A stretch of 64,000 nucleotides of DNA from Anaerosomatales bacterium (GCA_030019445.1 JASEEU010000001.1:372001-436000); one strand, 5' to 3'. Positions 32,616 to 42,601 are shown, numbered from the stretch's first letter. Notes: generated by a model not told the origin, from the letters alone. Translations and numbers: made by a program.

Positions 32616-32639
32616 GCACGCACACCGCTCGGCGCTGTG

Positions 32640-33605
32640 TCAGTCCATGCGGACCCAGAAGCGCTCGGCGCCCGTTCGATACACGGTCTCGATGAAACGC
32701 ACGGTCCCCGTCTTGCCGTCCATGGCGACGGAGTGCGTGCGAGCGCCCTGACCGAAGTATTTCACACCGCGCAGCATCTCCCCGTCGGTGACGCCGGTGG
32801 CGATGAAGGCCGCCTCGTCTGTGTTGACCAGGCAGTCCATGTCGAGCACACCATCGATGTCGCAACGCGCCATCTTCTCGGCGCGCGCCCGCTCCTCGTC
32901 GTTGCGGAAGCCGAACCGACCCATGAACGTCCCGCCGATGCACTTCATCGCCGCGGCGGCGAGCACGCCCTCCGGTGCCCCACCCGCTCCCATGTACAGG
33001 TGGATGCCGGTGCCTTCGATGGAGGTGGCCACCGCGCCAAAGACGTCCCCGTCGGAGATCAGCCGGATCCGGGCACCCGTCTGACGCACCTCGGCGATCA
33101 GGTCGGCGTGCCGGTCTCGGTCCAGGACGCAGACGACGATGTCCTCCACAGGGCGGTTGAGGGCTTTGGCCACGTTGCGGACGTTCTCAGTGGGAGTCGC
33201 GTCGATGTGGACGGCCCCTGCGGCGGCAGGGCCGGTGGCGATCTTCCACATGTAGGTGTCGGGCGCGTTCAGGAGCGTGCCCTTGGGACCGAACGCGAGG
33301 ACGGCAAGCGAGTTGGGCTGACCGTACGCGGTGAGGTTGGTGCCTTCAAGCGGGTCGACGGCGATGTCGATAGGCTCGCCGCCGCCGCCGACCTTCTCGC
33401 CGATGTAGAGCATCGGGGCCTCGTCCCGCTCGCCCTCACCGATGACGATCTCGCCGCTGATCTCGAGAATGTCGAAGGCCTCGCGCATCGCCTCGACCGC
33501 GGCGCGGTCAGCCGAGTGCTTGTCTCCCTTGCCCATCCACCGCGCCGCAGCCAGCGCAGCGGCCTCGGTGACCTCGAGCATCTCTACGATACGCGTGTTC
33601 CGCAT
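32640..33605 (-). CDS. glpX: Class II fructose-1,6-bisphosphatase GlpX
   Basis: Gluconeogenic phosphatase, Mn-dependent. Signatures: [16 protein letters not shown] (metal site), [26 protein letters not shown], and [24 protein letters not shown]. The 321-aa length is normal, with ATG at 33605. In most actinobacteria GlpX is the only FBPase. No other central-metabolism gene is adjacent. Confidence 0.95.
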   Translation of the reverse strand: MRNTRIVEMLEVTEAAALAAARWMGKGDKHSADRAAVEAMREAFDILEISGEIVIGEGERDEAPMLYIGEKVGGGGEPIDIAVDPLEGTNLTAYGQPNSLAVLAFGPKGTLLNAPDTYMWKIATGPAAAGAVHIDATPTENVRNVAKALNRPVEDIVVCVLDRDRHADLIAEVRQTGARIRLISDGDVFGAVATSIEGTGIHLYMGAGGAPEGVLAAAAMKCIGGTFMGRFGFRNDEERARAEKMARCDIDGVLDMDCLVNTDEAAFIATGVTDGEMLRGVKYFGQGARTHSVAMDGKTGTVRFIETVYRTGAERFWVRMD

Positions 33606-33642
33606 GTCGGTACTCCTCCCTCGGAACGTGCTCCATCGATCG

Positions 33643-34998
33643 TCACGTGACGCGTCTCAAGCGGGCAACGAAGTGGCCATCAGGACCTCCGAGCGGCGGC
33701 CACGAGCGGAAGCACCGCCTGTCGGTGATGAACCTTCCCCACTCCCCGGCCACGAAGGATTCCACCGGTTCGAGCTCCCACGTGCCGTCGGTCTCCGCGA
33801 GGAACGCCGAGACGACATCCTCGTTCTCACTGCGGGTGACCGTGCAGGTAGAGTACACCATAACGCCGCCCGGCCGGACAACGGAGGCCGCCGAGGACAT
33901 GAGTGCGCCCTGCAGCTCGGCGAGTCGCGCGGGATCACCCGGGTCGAGGCGCCAGCGCTTGTCAGGATGGCGGCGCAGCGACCCGATACCGGTGCACGGC
34001 GCGTCGATCAGGGCGAAGTCGAAGCTTCCCAGGCGGGCGAGCTCCCCGGCATCGGTGGCATCGACGGTCACCGCGGTGACCCCTGGAACCCTGAGCTCGG
34101 TCATGCGCCGCTCGAGGATGCCGGCCTTGAACGCGTGCACATCCACGCTCGTGACGCGGACCGGCCCTCCCCGGCGCGCCGCGACTGACTGGACGCCGAA
34201 CGTCTTGGTGCCGCGTCCTGACGCGACCTCGAGCACCGACGCTCCAGGGTCGGGGGCGAGGACCACCGGCGCGAGCTGGGCGGCGGCGTCGGTGATCACC
34301 GCATAGCCGGCAGCGGTCGCGCTTCCGCGGACCGCCGCTGCGCCCTTACGGCACACCACGGCGAGATCGTCGGGCGGCGACGCGGCGGGCTCGGCCCCGT
34401 CGTCTGCAAGGCGCCGGAGGCACTCCTCGGCAGAAGCACGAAATGGGTTGAGGCGCGCGTAGAGCGGAGCCGGTTCCTGGTCGGCGGTGAGCATCTCCGT
34501 CGCCGCCGACCACCCGAGGTCATCGATGAGGAGCTCGACGAGCCAGAGCGGATGGGCGGTCGACCGTGCAAGAGCGGCAGTGTCGGAACCCGGGTCGCCC
34601 CACGGGAAGTCGGCTGCGTGCTCCGAGAGTCGACGCAGGACGGCGTTGACGAGCCCGGTGGCCTGAGGACGGACCGTGCGCGCGGCGGTGACCGCCTGAT
34701 CGACCGCGGCCCGCGCGGGCGTCCGGGCGAACAGGAGCTCGTAGGCACCGAGCCTCAGGATGTCGAGGAGGCGCGGCTCGAGCCGTGCCGGAAGCGTGGC
34801 GTGCTCGCCGAGCGCCTCGTCAAGCGTTCCCTCGGCCGCGATGACGCCGAAAGCGAGGCGACGCGCGAACGCCGCCTGGACGGTGGGGAGCCCGGCGCGG
34901 GCGACCTCCTCGTCCACGACCTGCCGGGCGAACGCGTCGCGTCTCCGGATGGCCGAGAGGGCCGAGAGCGCGGACGCTCGAGCCGGGTCCAGGGGCAT
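33643..34998 (-). CDS. rsmB: 16S rRNA m5C967 methyltransferase RsmB
   Basis: N-terminal NusB-like RNA-binding domain (about 1-135) fused to a SAM-dependent m5C methyltransferase domain. Motif I is [13 protein letters not shown]; catalytic cysteines are in [15 protein letters not shown] and [15 protein letters not shown]. Length 451 aa is standard. Starts at 34998 right after the fmt stop; the priA-def-fmt-rsmB order matches many bacteria. Confidence 0.95.
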   Translation of the reverse strand: MPLDPARASALSALSAIRRRDAFARQVVDEEVARAGLPTVQAAFARRLAFGVIAAEGTLDEALGEHATLPARLEPRLLDILRLGAYELLFARTPARAAVDQAVTAARTVRPQATGLVNAVLRRLSEHAADFPWGDPGSDTAALARSTAHPLWLVELLIDDLGWSAATEMLTADQEPAPLYARLNPFRASAEECLRRLADDGAEPAASPPDDLAVVCRKGAAAVRGSATAAGYAVITDAAAQLAPVVLAPDPGASVLEVASGRGTKTFGVQSVAARRGGPVRVTSVDVHAFKAGILERRMTELRVPGVTAVTVDATDAGELARLGSFDFALIDAPCTGIGSLRRHPDKRWRLDPGDPARLAELQGALMSSAASVVRPGGVMVYSTCTVTRSENEDVVSAFLAETDGTWELEPVESFVAGEWGRFITDRRCFRSWPPLGGPDGHFVARLRRVT

Positions 34999-34999
34999 G

Positions 35000-35920
35000 T
35001 CAGAGCGCCGTCCACTCGGCGGAGTCGTCGAGACGCGCGCCGCACGACCACGCGTCTCCGCTCATGCTCGCGCGGCCGGCAGGCCTCACGACGGTCAGCT
35101 CGACGCCACCGTCGGAGAAGCCCACGACAAGCCCGCCGGGACCGGCCTGCACGGACCCCATCGGGAGCGTCGTGACCGAGGCCTGCGCGGCGGCCACGGT
35201 CATGCACGTATCGCCGACACGCAGCCGCGCTGGCGCCCTGCGCGAAGACGCCCGGATCCTGCGTAGCGCTGTGGCGACGTCGAGGTCGGGGCAGAGCGCG
35301 ACATCCTCGGCGGTGATCTTGGGCGCGTACGTCGCCTGTGACTCGTCCTGGGGGGTCCAGCTGACGGTGCCGGTGGCGATCGCGGCCAGCGTCGCCACCA
35401 GCGCCTCGGCGCCCGCGGCGGCGAGAACGTCCGCGAGCTCGTCGGCGGTGAGGTCTTCGATCGGAACGGGCACCTGTGATGCGTAGGGTCCCGTATCGAG
35501 GCCCTCTTCCATCCGCATGATGCTGACGCCGGTGACCTCGTCACCTGCGAGGATGGCGCGCTCGATAGGCGCCGCGCCGCGGTAGCGCGGCAGCAGCGAG
35601 GCGTGGACGTTGATGCAGCCGTGGGCGGGGATGCCGAGGACCTCGCGGGGCAGGATCCTGCCGTATGCGGCCACGCAGATGACATCGGGTCGGAGCGCGG
35701 CGAGGGTGCCGGTCACCGCCGGGTCGCGGAGCGACTCCGGCTGATAGACGGGAAGGCCCGCGGCAGCGGCAGCGTGTTTGACGGGGGGCGGCGCGGGGCG
35801 TCGACCGCGACCCGACGGGCGATCCGGTTGCGTGAACACGCCGAGAACGCGATGCGCACTGACGAGCGCCTCGAGCGACGGGACCGCGAACCGGGGGGTC
35901 CCCATGAATACGACGTCCAT
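35000..35920 (-). CDS. fmt: Methionyl-tRNA formyltransferase
   Basis: Formylates initiator Met-tRNA with 10-formyl-THF. MDVVFMGTPRFAVPSLEAL, QPDRPSGRGRRPAPPPVK, and the catalytic block INVHASLLPRYRGAAPIERAI are clear; the C-terminal OB-type tRNA-binding domain follows. 306 aa is normal. 18 bases downstream of def, the enzyme that removes the formyl group. Confidence 0.96.
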   Translation of the reverse strand: MDVVFMGTPRFAVPSLEALVSAHRVLGVFTQPDRPSGRGRRPAPPPVKHAAAAAGLPVYQPESLRDPAVTGTLAALRPDVICVAAYGRILPREVLGIPAHGCINVHASLLPRYRGAAPIERAILAGDEVTGVSIMRMEEGLDTGPYASQVPVPIEDLTADELADVLAAAGAEALVATLAAIATGTVSWTPQDESQATYAPKITAEDVALCPDLDVATALRRIRASSRRAPARLRVGDTCMTVAAAQASVTTLPMGSVQAGPGGLVVGFSDGGVELTVVRPAGRASMSGDAWSCGARLDDSAEWTAL

Positions 35921-35938
35921 GCTCCCCCTCTTCCGGCG

Positions 35939-36433
35939 CTAGCGACCCTCGGTGGAATGCACCTCGTTGTACGTCCGCAGCGCGGCCTTGCGGGCCTCTC
36001 CCTGCACCCGGTCGAGGATCAGAACGCCATCGAGATGATCGGTCTCGTGCTGGATGACGCGGGCGACGAAACCCTCAGCGTCCACGGTCACCTCCTCGCC
36101 CTCGAGCGTGAGGCCGACACATACGATGCGCTGGCTCCGCTCGATAGGAACCGAGATGCCCGGGACCGACAGGCACCCCTCCTCGTCCAGTTCCGTCTCC
36201 TCGGAGCGCTCGATGATCTCGGGGTTGCAGAGCGCGTGCAGCTCGTCGTCGACATCGAAGACGATGACGCGCTTCTGGATGCCGATCTGCGGCGCGGCGA
36301 GCCCGACGCCCTGATGCTCGTACATCGCCTCGGCCATGGCGCGAACGAGCGCCCGCAGACCTCCATCGGTCTTCGGGTCGACATCCGCTGCCTTCTGCTT
36401 CAGAGCGGGGTCCGGATGGGTCAGCACGCGCAT
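35939..36433 (-). CDS. def: Peptide deformylase
   Basis: Fe/Zn hydrolase removing N-formyl groups. All three motifs are present: GVGLAAPQIG (residues 42-51), EGCLS (85-89, metal ligand Cys87) and QHETDHLDG (128-136, His129 and His133). ATG at 36433 gives 164 aa, the usual start MRVLTHPDPALKQKA; in-frame codons upstream to 36514 are possible but lack homology. A TACAAT -10-like box lies about 60 bases upstream, at the end of priA. Confidence 0.95.
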   Translation of the reverse strand: MRVLTHPDPALKQKAADVDPKTDGGLRALVRAMAEAMYEHQGVGLAAPQIGIQKRVIVFDVDDELHALCNPEIIERSEETELDEEGCLSVPGISVPIERSQRIVCVGLTLEGEEVTVDAEGFVARVIQHETDHLDGVLILDRVQGEARKAALRTYNEVHSTEGR

Positions 36434-36529
36434 CTCCACATTCCAATCGGCGAGTTCGGATGAGGGCATAGCAAAGGCGATGCCGCTCACCGGTATTGTA
36501 CCAAGCCTCACCACGGGGGCCGAAGCGCT

Positions 36530-38869
36530 TCAGACGAGCTCGATGGGATCCACGTCGACGACGACGGACGTCCCCTCAGGCACCCGGATCGCATCGACGA
36601 CCGGACCGACCGCTGCGGCGACCGGCGCGTCAGGGGACGCCTTCACGAGGACGTGCCAGCGATGGCGGCCCTTCAGACGAGCGAGCGGCGCCGGCGCCGG
36701 CCCGATCACCGTCCAGTCGTCCGGAAGCCCGGCCGCAAGAGCACGGGCGACCTCGGCGGAGGCCGCGCGTGCTTCGCGCAGGGCGCCGCTCGTCACGATG
36801 ACGTTACAGAGGCGTCCGAACGGCGGGTAGCCGAGCGGGCGGCGGTCGGCCTGCTCTGACTGCAGGAGCAGTCCGGGGTCGCGTTCGGCCACTGCGCGTA
36901 TCGCGGGGTGCTCGGGCCAGTACGTCTGGATCACGACCGTGCCGGGTGCCTCGCCGCGTCCGGCCCGCCCGGAGACCTGCTCCAGGAGTTGGAACGTGCG
37001 CTCCGCCGCGCGGAAGTCCGGCACATGCAGCGTGGTGTCAGCATTCAACACACCGACGAGGACGACGTCGGGATAGTCGAGTCCCTTGGCCACCATCTGC
37101 GTGCCGAGCAGCACGCCGGACCCCGTTGCTTCGAAGCGTGCAAGCGCGCGCTCGTGTCCGCCCTTCCCCGTCGTCGTATCGGCGTCCATGCGGACGACGG
37201 GCAGAGCCGGGAAGAGCGAGGCGAGTTCCTCTTCGACGCGCTGCGTTCCCGCCCCGAAGCGGCGCAGGTACGCGCTGCCGCAGCGAGGGCACGTCACGGG
37301 CGCGGGGTGCGTGGCACCGCAGTGATGGCAGACGAGGGTTCGAGTGGTGTCATGGTACGTAAGCGATACCGAGCAGCTCTCACATCGGGGGACGAAGCCG
37401 CATTCGCGGCAAAGGAGGAAGGATGCATACCCCCTTCGATTGAGGAAGAGCACGGCCTTGGCGCCGTCCTCGGCCACGCGGCCGAGTCCCTCGAGCAGAG
37501 GTCGGGAGAACATGGAGCGATGGCCGTCGGAGAACTCGGCCCCCATGTCGACGATCGTGACAGCGGGCGGTCGACCGCCGCCGACACGTTCCGGCAACGC
37601 GATGCGACGATACCGTCCCGTCTCGGCCCGGTGCAGGCTCTCCATGCTCGGCGTGGCCGAGCCCAGCACGAGCACGGCCCCGCGATCGCGGCAGATGGTC
37701 TCGGCGACCTCTCGCGCATGGTAGCGCGGCGTGCTCGACTGCTTGTACGAGGGCTCGTGTTCCTCATCGATGATCACGAGACGCAACCCCTCGACGGGAG
37801 CGAACAGCGCGGAGCGCGCACCGACCACGACGTCGACCACGCCCTCCATGACGAGTTGCCATTGGTCGAAGCGCTCTCCCGGGGAGAGCCTGCTGTGAAG
37901 GACGGCGACGCGGTCGCCGAAACGGCTCCTGAAGCGACCCACCGTCTGCGGCGTCAGCGATATCTCCGGGACCAGCACGATGGCGCGGCCGCCTCCGGCC
38001 ACCGCGTCCTCGATCGCGCGGAGGTACACCTCCGTCTTTCCGGAGCCCGTGACGCCGTCGCACAGCACCACGTCGCCCGGGGACGCCGTGCGGATAGCCT
38101 CGAGCGCGTCCGCCTGGCCCTCCGAGAGCCGCTCGTGTCGCGGCGCTGCGTAGGCGCGCGCGTCCGGTCCCCGCACGCGACGGCGCTCTTCGACCTTCAC
38201 GACGCCGAGTTCCTCGAGCCGTCGCAGGGCCCCGTCCACATGGCCGAGAGCAGCCCGCAGCTCCGGTGCGGTGACGGGACCGGCGACGAGCGCGTCGAGC
38301 ACGGCGCGCTGGAGCGTTGCGTTGGCGGCGGGTGCGAACGTGGCGCCCGCGACGAGCGAGACCACGCGCTCGGTGGCGGGCCGAGCGGCAGGCGGCTTCA
38401 GCCGGTAGGTGCGCTCGGCAGAGCGTGCACGGTTCCGACGAGCCAGACGGCGCGACTCGGCCGGGGAGAGGTCATCGTCCCAGATCGTCTCCCCTGTCTC
38501 GACGTCGCGCCAACCACGCTGAAGGGTGGGCGCGCCGCCCGGGGGCAGGAACAGCCGGAGCGCCTCAGCGAGCGGGGCATGGTACTCCTGAGCGATCCAC
38601 CCAGCGGTACGAACCGCGCCCGGAGAGAACATGGCGGGGCCGAGGACGTCGGCGATGGGTCGGACGTCCTGAAACTCGGTCTCGGCCATCCGACCGACCA
38701 CGAAACCGATCGCGGCACCCGCCCCGAGCGGGAGCAGCACGGGCGCGCCGGTCACCGCGCGCGCGTCGAGCGCGCTGGGGACGGCGTAGTCGAGCGGCGC
38801 GTCGAGCGCGCGCGTGGGCAGGTCGACCACTACACGGGCGTAGCCTGCGATGGGCGTGATCTCATCCAT
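36530..38869 (-). CDS. priA: Primosomal protein N' (replication restart helicase PriA)
   Basis: Restarts stalled forks. N-terminal DNA-binding region (VVVDLPTRALDAPLDYAVP) is followed by helicase domains with Walker A CDGVTGSGKTEVYL, VLVPEISLTPQ, DEEH, and eight cysteines in CRECGFVPRCESC and CHHCGATHPAPVTCPRCG that bind two zinc ions, and RAGRGE motif VI. ATG at 38869 (MDEITPIAGYARVVVDL) gives 779 aa. An ATG 10 codons upstream lies inside a hairpin and is less likely. Confidence 0.94.
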   Translation of the reverse strand: MDEITPIAGYARVVVDLPTRALDAPLDYAVPSALDARAVTGAPVLLPLGAGAAIGFVVGRMAETEFQDVRPIADVLGPAMFSPGAVRTAGWIAQEYHAPLAEALRLFLPPGGAPTLQRGWRDVETGETIWDDDLSPAESRRLARRNRARSAERTYRLKPPAARPATERVVSLVAGATFAPAANATLQRAVLDALVAGPVTAPELRAALGHVDGALRRLEELGVVKVEERRRVRGPDARAYAAPRHERLSEGQADALEAIRTASPGDVVLCDGVTGSGKTEVYLRAIEDAVAGGGRAIVLVPEISLTPQTVGRFRSRFGDRVAVLHSRLSPGERFDQWQLVMEGVVDVVVGARSALFAPVEGLRLVIIDEEHEPSYKQSSTPRYHAREVAETICRDRGAVLVLGSATPSMESLHRAETGRYRRIALPERVGGGRPPAVTIVDMGAEFSDGHRSMFSRPLLEGLGRVAEDGAKAVLFLNRRGYASFLLCRECGFVPRCESCSVSLTYHDTTRTLVCHHCGATHPAPVTCPRCGSAYLRRFGAGTQRVEEELASLFPALPVVRMDADTTTGKGGHERALARFEATGSGVLLGTQMVAKGLDYPDVVLVGVLNADTTLHVPDFRAAERTFQLLEQVSGRAGRGEAPGTVVIQTYWPEHPAIRAVAERDPGLLLQSEQADRRPLGYPPFGRLCNVIVTSGALREARAASAEVARALAAGLPDDWTVIGPAPAPLARLKGRHRWHVLVKASPDAPVAAAVGPVVDAIRVPEGTSVVVDVDPIELV

Positions 38870-38885
38870 GAGTCGAAGCATAGCG

Positions 38886-38914
38886 GAGCCCGCCGACATC
38901 GTGCCGACGGGCTC
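38886..38914 (-). terminator. Hairpin after metK
   Basis: On the minus strand, arms 38903-38914 and 38886-38897 form a 12-pair stem with two G-U pairs around a 5-base loop, 21 bases after the metK stop and before priA. No strong U-run follows, so it is a leaky or stability hairpin. Confidence 0.5.
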
Positions 38915-38935
38915 CGTATGACTGCTCTGACGGGA

Positions 38936-40183
38936 TCAGCCGATCGCTGCGCGCAGCGCGTCCACGCGGTCGGTGCGCTCCCACGTGAAGTCGCCGTCGT
39001 CTCGCCCGAAGTGCCCGTACGCCGCCGTCTTGCGGTAGATCGGACGACGAAGGTCGAGGTCGCGGATGATCGCGCCGGGACGCAGGTCGAACACCTCGTT
39101 GACGGCCCTCTCGATGGCGCGCGGGTCCACCGTGGCCGTGCCGAACGTCTCGACGAGCACGGAGAGCGGGTGCGCGACGCCGATCGCGTAGGCGAGCTGG
39201 ATCTCGCACCGCTCTGCGAGGCCCGCGGCGACGACGTTCTTGGCGACCCACCGTGCTGCGTACGCCGCTGACCGGTCGACCTTGGTGCAGTCCTTGCCCG
39301 AGAAGGCGCCGCCGCCGTGGCGACCCATGCCGCCGTAGGTGTCGACGATGATCTTGCGGCCCGTCAGACCAGAGTCTCCCATGGGTCCGCCGATGACGAA
39401 GCGGCCGGTGGGGTTGACGTAGATCTCAGCGCCCTCCCACTCAAGCTCCTCGAGCGCGAAGACCGGCTCGATCACGTGCTCGATGAGGTCCGGTCGCATC
39501 AGGTTCTCGATGTCGACGCCGTCGGCGTGCTGCGTGGAGATGAGGATCTTCTCCACGGCGACCGGCTTGTCATCCTCGTAGCGGACGGTGACCTGCGTCT
39601 TGCCATCGGGCCTGAGGTAATCGATCACGTCCGCCTTGCGGACGGCGGTGAGACGCTCGGCCAAGCGGTGCGCGAGGTAGATGGGCGCGGGCATCAGCTG
39701 CGAAGTCTCCGTGCATGCGTAGCCGAACATCATGCCCTGGTCGCCGGCGCCGATGCGGTCGAGCGGGTCCGTGTCGCCGTGCTTGATCTCGTACGCCTCG
39801 TCGACACCCTGCGCGATGTCGGGGCTCTGCTCGTGGATGGCGGTCACGACGCCGCATGTCTCGTAGTCGAAACCGTACTTGGCGCGCGTGTAGCCGATGT
39901 CCTTCACGGCGTGTCGGACGATCGTGGGGATGTCCACATAGGCGTGCGTGCGGACCTCGCCGGCGACCACGATGAGTCCGGTGGTGGTCAGCGTCTCGCA
40001 CGCGACGCGGACGTAGTCAGGAGATGCGGCTGACCCCTTGTCGGTCACATAGCCTTCCTCGGCAAGCTCGCCCTCGCGCGTGATGATCGCGTCGAGGATC
40101 GCGTCCGAGATCTGGTCGCACATCTTGTCGGGGTGTCCCTCGGTGACGGACTCCGAGGTGAACAGGTACTCGCGCTCGGCCAT
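38936..40183 (-). CDS. metK: S-adenosylmethionine synthase
   Basis: Makes SAM from methionine and [26 protein letters not shown], the [12 protein letters not shown] hexapeptide region, and [19 protein letters not shown] (P-loop) are intact. Length 415 aa is standard. ATG at 40183. Preceded by a SAM-I riboswitch with an intrinsic terminator, so its product represses its own synthesis. Confidence 0.97.
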   Translation of the reverse strand: MAEREYLFTSESVTEGHPDKMCDQISDAILDAIITREGELAEEGYVTDKGSAASPDYVRVACETLTTTGLIVVAGEVRTHAYVDIPTIVRHAVKDIGYTRAKYGFDYETCGVVTAIHEQSPDIAQGVDEAYEIKHGDTDPLDRIGAGDQGMMFGYACTETSQLMPAPIYLAHRLAERLTAVRKADVIDYLRPDGKTQVTVRYEDDKPVAVEKILISTQHADGVDIENLMRPDLIEHVIEPVFALEELEWEGAEIYVNPTGRFVIGGPMGDSGLTGRKIIVDTYGGMGRHGGGAFSGKDCTKVDRSAAYAARWVAKNVVAAGLAERCEIQLAYAIGVAHPLSVLVETFGTATVDPRAIERAVNEVFDLRPGAIIRDLDLRRPIYRKTAAYGHFGRDDGDFTWERTDRVDALRAAIG

Positions 40184-40202
40184 TGACGCTCCTCACTCTC
40201 CG

Positions 40203-40219
40203 GCCCGGCAGCACCGGGC
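40203..40219 (-). other. Second leader hairpin of metK
   Basis: GCCCGG (40214-40219 on the minus strand reading) and CCGGGC (40203-40208) form a 6-bp stem with a 5-base loop between the riboswitch terminator and the metK ribosome site. Role unknown; may stabilise the mRNA. Confidence 0.4.
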
Positions 40220-40241
40220 TTGATCCTTCGGTCCCGGGCAA

Positions 40242-40272
40242 GAGAAAAGCCCCTTGCCCGGACAGACAAGGG
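40242..40272 (-). terminator. Intrinsic terminator of the metK SAM-I riboswitch
   Basis: Minus strand: CCCTTG (40267-40272) pairs with CAAGGG (40251-40256) around a 10-base loop, followed by GCTTTTCTC as the U-tract (to 40242). It is placed directly after the aptamer, as expected for a transcriptional OFF switch. Confidence 0.8.
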
Positions 40273-40306
40273 ACCTCGGCATGGCGCACACGCGCCTCGC
40301 TATTCC

Positions 40307-40433
40307 CTCATCTTCCAGACGTATCCGTCTGCCGCAATGTGGCACCGTGCGCCGCTTTCGCGTCGGTTGCCGGGGTGTCGTCGGGTGCGGTCCCTCGACC
40401 CTCTGCAGCGCCTGAGCGCTGCCTCGTGATGAG
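40307..40433 (-). promoter_or_regulatory. SAM-I riboswitch (S box)
   Basis: Minus strand: P1 CTCATC (40428-40433) with GATGAG (40307-40312). It has the P2 region ending GCUGCAGAGGGUCGAGGGA, CCCGGCAACC, GGUGCCACAUUGCGGCAGA, and the 3' end CUGGAAGAUGAGGG. These match the conserved GAGGGA, GGCAACC, GGUGC and AGAUGAG blocks of SAM-I. It leads into a terminator and then metK, whose product is SAM. Confidence 0.93.
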
Positions 40434-40442
40434 AACGAACGC

Positions 40443-40471
40443 ACCATAGCACGCCCCGCCGTGACTGCCAA
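40443..40471 (-). promoter_or_regulatory. Promoter of the metK leader
   Basis: Minus strand: -35 TTGGCA (40466-40471), 17-base spacer, -10 TATGGT (40443-40448) preceded by TGC, an extended -10. The transcript start near 40436 falls 2-3 bases upstream of the S box. Divergent from the plus-strand gene at 40525. Confidence 0.7.
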
Positions 40472-40487
40472 GCGCACGACGACGCGG

Positions 40488-40493
40488 TATAGT
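40488..40493 (+). promoter_or_regulatory. -10 box of the PsiE-like gene
   Basis: TATAGT (40488-40493), 5 of 6 consensus, 31 bases before the ATG at 40525. No clear -35 is seen; the region overlaps the divergent metK promoter. Confidence 0.5.
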
Positions 40494-40524
40494 GGTGCGA
40501 CCGCAGAACGATCCGGGAGGTGCC

Positions 40525-40941
40525 ATGAAGCCGTCTCAGCTGCTCGACCGCGCGACGCTGTACATCGAGGGCGCCGTCGCCGGCCTCCTTGTCATCCTCG
40601 CCGCGCTCGGCGTCGTCGACATCGTGATCAAGATGTACGAGGTCACCCTCGCCGAGGGGTTCATGACGCCGGAAGGCATCACGCGCACGATCGACACGGT
40701 GCTCGTCGTCTTCATCGTCATCGAGCTCATACGGATCGCGGTCGCCTATATGCAGCACAAGAACGTCGTCGGGACAGTGCTCGAGGCGGGTCTGGTCGCG
40801 GTCGTCCGGAAGCTCGTCATCTTCGAGAGCACCGAGAAGGTCCTTGAGAAGGCGGGCGCGCTCGCGGTGCTCATCCTCGCTGTCGGCATCACGTGGTATC
40901 TGCTGCGTCGGACCGAGAAGGACGCGCCAGACGTCGCATAG
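40525..40941 (+). CDS. Phosphate-starvation-inducible PsiE family membrane protein
   Basis: 138-aa integral membrane protein with about four hydrophobic segments, including IEGAVAGLLVILAALGVVDIVIKMYEVT, TVLVVFIVIELIRIAVAYM and AGALAVLILAVGITWYLL. The pattern and length match the PsiE/DUF family; molecular function is unknown. GGGAGG precedes the ATG. The gene ends 37 bases before the gltX GTG, so the two may be co-transcribed. Confidence 0.8.
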   Translation: MKPSQLLDRATLYIEGAVAGLLVILAALGVVDIVIKMYEVTLAEGFMTPEGITRTIDTVLVVFIVIELIRIAVAYMQHKNVVGTVLEAGLVAVVRKLVIFESTEKVLEKAGALAVLILAVGITWYLLRRTEKDAPDVA

Positions 40942-40978
40942 CGATCCTGTGCCCGGCCGTGTGAGAGAAGGGAAGTCC

Positions 40979-42448
40979 GTGAGCCAGCCTGTCCGCGTTC
41001 GCTTCGCGCCGAGCCCCACCGGCCACCTGCACATCGGTGGCGCGAGGACGGCGATCTACAACTGGGCGTTCGCGCGCCGCAACGGGGGAGCCTTCGTGCT
41101 GCGGATCGACGATACCGACCCCGAGCGGTCCACCGCCGAGAACACCGCCGCCATCCTCCGCTCCCTGCGCTGGCTCGGTCTGGACTGGGACGAGGGTCCC
41201 GAGGCGGGCGGGCCGTACGGGCCGTACTTCCAGACGGCGCGGGGACCCCTGTACGACGAGGCGCTCGCCCGGCTCCAGGAGGCGTCAGCCGTCTACCCCT
41301 GCTTCTGCTCGCCGGAGGAGCTTGCCGAGAAGCGCGATGCGTCCCGCGCTGCGGGCGGTCCCGCAGGGTACGACCGGACCTGCCGCTCGCTCGAGCCGGC
41401 CGCGGCCGCCTCGCGCATCGCCTCCGGCGAGCCGCATGTGTGGCGCATCGCGGTGCCTGAGTCCCGAGGGGACGTCATCTTTGACGACGCCATCCGCGGG
41501 ACGGTCACCTTCCCCGCCGACGCGCTCGACGATTTCGTCGTCGTGCGCTCGGACGGCACGCCCACGTACAACTTCGCGACGGTGGTCGACGACGTGTCGA
41601 TGGAGATCACTCACGTCGTCCGCGGAGATGACCACCTGTCGAACACGCCGAGACAGATCGTGGTGTTCGAGGCGCTCGGCCAGGCCGTTCCGACGTTCGC
41701 GCACCTGAGCATGATCCTCGGCTCTGACGGCAAGCGGCTGTCGAAGCGCCACGGCGCGACGTCGGTCGAAGCGTACCGGGACGAGGGGATCCTCCCCGAG
41801 GCGCTCGTCAACTACCTTGCGCTTCTCGGCTGGTCGCTCGATGACAAGACGACCGTGTTCGACGCGGCCACGCTCGTGGACAACTTCTCGTTCGACCGTG
41901 TCTCCAAGAATCCGGCGGTCTTCGATCCGGAGAAGCTCGCATGGCTCAACGGGGTGTACATCCGCGACCTCTCCCCGGCCGAGTTCGCCGAGCGCGTGAC
42001 GCCGTTGCTCGTCGACGCCGGACTGCTCCGTGCCGAAGACGCGGCGACGCGCCGCCCCTGGCTCGAGTCCCTCGCGCCCTTGGTGGCCGAGCGGGTCAAG
42101 CGCCTCACGGAGGTCCCGCCGGCGGTGGCATTCCTCTTCGCCGACGACATCGAGATCGATCCGTCCGCTGCCGAGAAGGTCCTCAGCGTCCCGGGCGCTC
42201 GTGCGGCGCTCGAGACGGCTGCTCACGAGCTGGGCGCCGTGGAGCCGTACGAAGCGGCGGCGATCGAGAGCGCGCTGCGCGCCGTGCCCGAGCGCCTCGG
42301 CCTGAAGCCGAAGCAGGTCTTCCAGGCCGTGCGCGTCGCGATCAGCGGCAGCACCGTGAGTCCCCCGCTGTTCGAGTCACTGGAGCTGCTCGGCCGTGAG
42401 CGCGCTGTCGCACGGCTCGAAGCGGCCACGCGACTGGCCGCCGAGTAG
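40979..42448 (+). CDS. gltX: Glutamyl-tRNA synthetase
   Basis: Class I aminoacyl-tRNA synthetase. VRVRFAPSPTGHLHIGGARTA contains the HIGH-type motif and GKRLSKRHGATS the KMSKS-type motif. The GTG start at 40979 lies after GAAGGGAAG and gives 489 aa, typical. Because a separate glnS occurs just downstream, this enzyme is probably discriminating (Glu only), though many actinobacteria without glnS use a non-discriminating form. Adjacent tRNA-Gln and tRNA-Glu are its cognate context. Confidence 0.96.
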   Translation: MSQPVRVRFAPSPTGHLHIGGARTAIYNWAFARRNGGAFVLRIDDTDPERSTAENTAAILRSLRWLGLDWDEGPEAGGPYGPYFQTARGPLYDEALARLQEASAVYPCFCSPEELAEKRDASRAAGGPAGYDRTCRSLEPAAAASRIASGEPHVWRIAVPESRGDVIFDDAIRGTVTFPADALDDFVVVRSDGTPTYNFATVVDDVSMEITHVVRGDDHLSNTPRQIVVFEALGQAVPTFAHLSMILGSDGKRLSKRHGATSVEAYRDEGILPEALVNYLALLGWSLDDKTTVFDAATLVDNFSFDRVSKNPAVFDPEKLAWLNGVYIRDLSPAEFAERVTPLLVDAGLLRAEDAATRRPWLESLAPLVAERVKRLTEVPPAVAFLFADDIEIDPSAAEKVLSVPGARAALETAAHELGAVEPYEAAAIESALRAVPERLGLKPKQVFQAVRVAISGSTVSPPLFESLELLGRERAVARLEAATRLAAE

Positions 42449-42458
42449 CCCGGGCGGG

Positions 42459-42487
42459 TTGACACGTGCCCGACCCGCAGGTAGGAT
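42459..42487 (+). promoter_or_regulatory. Promoter of the tRNA-Gln/tRNA-Glu operon
   Basis: Perfect -35 TTGACA (42459-42464), exact 17-base spacer, -10 TAGGAT (42482-42487). It lies 33 bases upstream of the mature tRNA-Gln 5' end; a GC-rich hairpin follows in the leader. Confidence 0.82.
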
Positions 42488-42520
42488 TCCTATTCGCGCC
42501 CAGGAGCGCCTGGGGCGCGA

Positions 42521-42596
42521 TGGGGTGTGGTGTAACTGGCAACACGTCGGATTCTGGTTCCGAAGAGTCTAGGTTCGAGCCCTAGCACCCCAGCCA
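42521..42596 (+). tRNA. tRNA-Gln (anticodon CUG)
   Basis: Acceptor stem TGGGGTG pairs with CACCCCA, discriminator G, encoded CCA at 42594-42596. Anticodon stem TCGGA/TCCGA encloses the loop TTCTGGT, giving anticodon CUG (codon CAG). The T arm contains GGTTCGAGCC. Followed 5 bases later by tRNA-Glu. Confidence 0.95.
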
Positions 42597-42601
42597 TGAA
42601 C

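Noticed and set aside
36908-39271. Long plus-strand open frame opposite priA and metK
   Set aside because: Shadow of two well-conserved genes; no recognisable domain.
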